Origin: Flaviflagellibacter sp963786225
GTDB taxonomy: Bacteria > Pseudomonadota > Alphaproteobacteria > Rhizobiales > Methylopilaceae
Assembly: GCA_963786225.1 (NCBI GenBank)
Contig: CAWAYQ010000027.1
Span: 22,032 to 86,031 of the forward strand
Length of the DNA: 64,000 bases
Direction: 5' to 3'
Shown: piece after piece, positions 61,886 through 64,000 of the stretch
Position numbering within the stretch: position 1 is the first letter of the stretch
Layout of the letters: the number at the start of each line of letters is the position of its first letter
The notes under the pieces: model-generated
What the model saw: only the letters and a program-made list of their open reading frames with translations
The model's database searches: none
What the model was told of the DNA's origin: nothing
Program-made: the position numbers and the translations under genes

Positions 61886-61917
61886 GATTAAAAAGCGCGC
61901 ATACGTCTTTACGACGC

Positions 61918-62448
61918 CTAATCCTGATCTCCGGCCAGCAAATTCTCCCCATGCCCTGCCGCGAAATCGGCCTGCCGCGCCCAGACGAACAGCAGATCGC
62001 TCAGCCGGTTCAGATAAGCGAGAACTGCCGCGGGAACGGGATCCCCCAAAGCCGCGGCGCTGCGCTCGGCGCGCCTGGCTATGGCGCGCGCCATGTGAAG
62101 GCGGGAACTCGCCTCGCTCTCGCCCGGATAGATGAAATCGCGCAACTCCGGCAGTCCGTCCGAGGCGGCGTCGATCGCACGCTCCAGCTTTTCGATCTCG
62201 GTGTCCGCCACCGCGAACTCGGGACGTTTGCCCTCCGCGCTGAGAATGGCGCTTATCACGTAGAGAATGTGCTGGATTGCGCGCAGCTCGCCGGCAATGA
62301 CCGGGTACGCGACGCTCGCGAGGCCCAGCGCCGCCGACAGCTCGTCGAGATCGCCGACAGCGGCGACGAACGGATCCGACTTCGCGGTGCGCCGTCCCGA
62401 GAACAGCGAGGTTTCGCCGCCATCGCCCTTCTTCGTGTAGATTTTCAC
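61918..62448 (-). CDS. cob(I)yrinic acid a,c-diamide adenosyltransferase, PduO type
   Basis: A 176-residue ATP:corrinoid adenosyltransferase with the N-terminal KGDGGETSLF ATP-binding motif and the later RRAERSAAAL / YLNRLSDLLFVWAR segments of the PduO family. It makes adenosylcobalamin from cob(I)alamin. GTG 62448 overlaps the stop of the ABC ATPase (GTGA), tying corrinoid adenosylation to corrinoid uptake. Confidence 0.93.
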   Translation of the reverse strand: MKIYTKKGDGGETSLFSGRRTAKSDPFVAAVGDLDELSAALGLASVAYPVIAGELRAIQHILYVISAILSAEGKRPEFAVADTEIEKLERAIDAASDGLPELRDFIYPGESEASSRLHMARAIARRAERSAAALGDPVPAAVLAYLNRLSDLLFVWARQADFAAGHGENLLAGDQD

Positions 62449-63209
62449 GAGCGCTTCTCCAATCGGGTCCAGGGCAGAATATAGCCGTCGCCTCGCCGCA
62501 CAGCGATGCCGTAGGCCGTTGCGAGATTGGCGTCCGTCAGGACCTCGTCCGGCGGACCGTCCGCGATCTTGCGTCCGCGGGCGATCAGCACGAGCCGGTC
62601 GCAGAAGCGGTGCGCGAGCGCAAGATCGTGCAGCACCGCCACGACACCCGTGCCGCCGCCTGCCGCCGCGCGCAGCAATTCCATGATCTGCAGCTGATGA
62701 TAGGGATCGAGCGCGGCAATCGGCTCGTCGGCGAGCAAAACCGGCGCCTCGACCGCCAGCGCCCGCGCCAGGAGAACGCGCGCGCGTTCGCCGCCGGACA
62801 AGGTGTCGAGCGTGCGGTCTCGGAACTCGACCACGTCCGCCATTTCGAGCGCGCGTTCGACCGCGGCGCGATCGGCATCGGGCGATGCGCTGCCGCGATG
62901 CGGCAGACGTCCCAATGCGACGAGCGGCACGACGCCGATCGGCCAGTGCACCGTGTCGCCCTGAGCCAGATAGGCAACGCGGCGCGCGCGCTCGGGAAGC
63001 GGAAGGGTTGGCAGATCATGACCGTCGTAAGCGATGTCGCCTCCGCCGGGCGACAGAAGGCCTGCGAGCAAACGCAGCAAACTCGTCTTGCCCGCGCCGT
63101 TGGGCCCGATCAATCCGACAAGTTCGCCGCCGCTCACGTCCATGTCGACGCGATCGAGCACGGTTGCGGAACCAAGGCGCAGCGAGACGGCGCGGGCGCT
63201 AATTCTCAT
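62445..63209 (-). CDS. ABC transporter ATP-binding protein, BtuD/FecE type
   Basis: A 254-residue ATPase: Walker A GPNGAGKTS, signature LSGGERARVLLARAL, Walker B VLLADEPIAALD. The class serves siderophore, heme and vitamin B12 importers. ATG 63209 overlaps the permease stop (TGATG), while its own stop overlaps the PduO gene. That linkage makes a corrinoid the best substrate guess; the open frame further upstream runs through the permease. Confidence 0.92.
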   Translation of the reverse strand: MRISARAVSLRLGSATVLDRVDMDVSGGELVGLIGPNGAGKTSLLRLLAGLLSPGGGDIAYDGHDLPTLPLPERARRVAYLAQGDTVHWPIGVVPLVALGRLPHRGSASPDADRAAVERALEMADVVEFRDRTLDTLSGGERARVLLARALAVEAPVLLADEPIAALDPYHQLQIMELLRAAAGGGTGVVAVLHDLALAHRFCDRLVLIARGRKIADGPPDEVLTDANLATAYGIAVRRGDGYILPWTRLEKRS

Positions 63210-64000
63210 CAGACATCCCTCCTGAACCGCCAGAGAAGGGAGAACAGGAAAGGCGCGCCGATCAGCGCGGTCACCACGCCGAGCTTCAACTCGGGCTGTA
63301 TGGGCAAAAGGCGAATTCCGATATCGGCCGCCAAAGTCAGCACCGCACCGCCGAGCCCACTGACGATCAGAAGCCGCCCGGCACTGTGGCCGACCAAAGG
63401 CCGCAGGAGATGCGGAACGATGAGCCCGACGAAGCCGATGGCGCCGGTGACCGCGACCGCGCTGCCGACGCTGAGCGCCGTGCCCAGGATGAGCGTCGAC
63501 CGCAACCGCGCGATGTCGAAACCGAGGCTCCGCGCCGTATCCTCGCCGAGCGCAAGCGCATCGAGCGCGGCGGCGGAACGTGCGATCAGAACCCAGCCCA
63601 CCGCCATCAGCGGCACCGCGAGATAGACATGATGCAGGCTGCGGTCGTTCAGCGACCCCATCAGCCAGAAAATGATTTCGAGCGCTGCATACGGATTGGG
63701 CGACAGGTTGAGGGCAAGAGCGGTCAGCGCTCCGGCCAGGCTCGACAGCGCAACGCCGGCGAGGATCAATGCCGTCGTACTTGCGCCCTTGCCGCCGATC
63801 CAGAAGACGAGCCCCGTCGCGACCGCCGCGCCGGCAATGCCGCCGAGCGGCAAAGCCAGCGCGAAGGCCTGTGACAATGCCGGTGTAAAAGGCGATCACG
63901 GCGCCGAGCGCCGCACCCGCCGAGACGCCGACCACACCGGGATCGGCGAGAGGATTGCGCAGCAGCCCCTGCATCGCCGCGCCGCTGATGCCGAGGCTGA
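63209..64000 (-). pseudogene. FecCD/BtuC-type permease, frameshifted and cut by the window edge
   Basis: The 5' end lies beyond 64000. The visible upstream part (SGAAMQGLLRNPLADPGVVG...VIAFYTGI) is the FecCD signature region. Near 63884 the frame shifts by +1 and continues as SQAFALALPLGGIAGAAVATG to the normal C-terminus (FSLLWRFRRDV). The downstream half has the helices and the GFVGLIVPHLLRPLVG motif of BtuC/FecD. As written the permease would be truncated, which would disable the importer; a sequencing indel is an alternative. Confidence 0.82.

Noticed and set aside
1..64000. CRISPR arrays, tRNA genes, rRNA genes, transposases or integrases
   Set aside because: None was recognised on reading both strands. 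The window is filled with metabolic operons.

Overview
This window comes from a high-GC alphaproteobacterium, most likely Hyphomicrobiales (Bradyrhizobium/Xanthobacter/Rhodoplanes-like). The grounds are GC-rich codon use, dense operons with GTGA or TGATG stop/start overlaps, many GntR-FCD, LysR and DeoR regulators, and an unusual load of ABC and tripartite-tricarboxylate (TTT) importers. No rRNA, tRNA, CRISPR array, transposase or integrase was recognised. The window reads as a series of catabolic uptake operons rather than a mobile element.

Layout. 0-6.7 kb: Fe3+/AEP-type ABC importer with an alpha/beta-hydrolase and a fumarylacetoacetase-family hydrolase, divergent from a GntR regulator with repeated operators. 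6.8-14.9 kb: dipeptide/glutathione-type ABC importer with a gamma-glutamyltransferase and its own GntR. 15.3-20.5 kb: glycolate oxidase glcDEF followed by a divergent SHMT-like PLP enzyme. 20.7-27.5 kb: LysR regulator divergent from a nitrate/sulfonate/taurine-type ABC importer, two SDRs (the second frameshifted), a creatininase-family amidohydrolase and a ureohydrolase, suggesting guanidino or cyclic-amide catabolism. 27.6-36.4 kb: Ugp/Mal-type ABC importer plus SDR, divergent from DeoR, BtpA-family, FGGY kinase and HAD genes. 36.4-40.8 kb: a convergent operon with a phosphonate-monoester-hydrolase-like sulfatase, phosphonoacetaldehyde hydrolase, a FAD amine oxidoreductase, an SDR and a probable small two-helix membrane protein.

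40.8-54.6 kb: a glyoxylate/hydroxyacid block with a fused FAD/Fe-S D-2-hydroxyacid dehydrogenase, serine-glyoxylate aminotransferase, a frameshifted GntR, a beta-propeller protein, TctCBA, a TIM-barrel protein, a ketopantoate-reductase-like protein and an ADP-forming acyl-CoA synthetase. Three near-identical palindromes in front of these genes suggest one regulon. 54.6-61.8 kb: an unusual block of exported proteases (astacin, trypsin, caspase-like) divergent from a di-heme c-type peroxidase-like protein and a cytochrome P450. 61.9-64 kb: cobalamin adenosyltransferase with BtuD/BtuC-like ABC genes; the permease is frameshifted and runs off the right edge.

The most interesting reading is that the two convergent operons at 27.6-40.7 kb form one phosphonate-ester pathway: uptake, ester cleavage, oxidation to phosphonoacetaldehyde, C-P bond cleavage, and processing of the released polyol by SDR, kinase, BtpA and HAD. 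Three genes carry frameshifts of the same +1 sense; these may be true decay or assembly errors.
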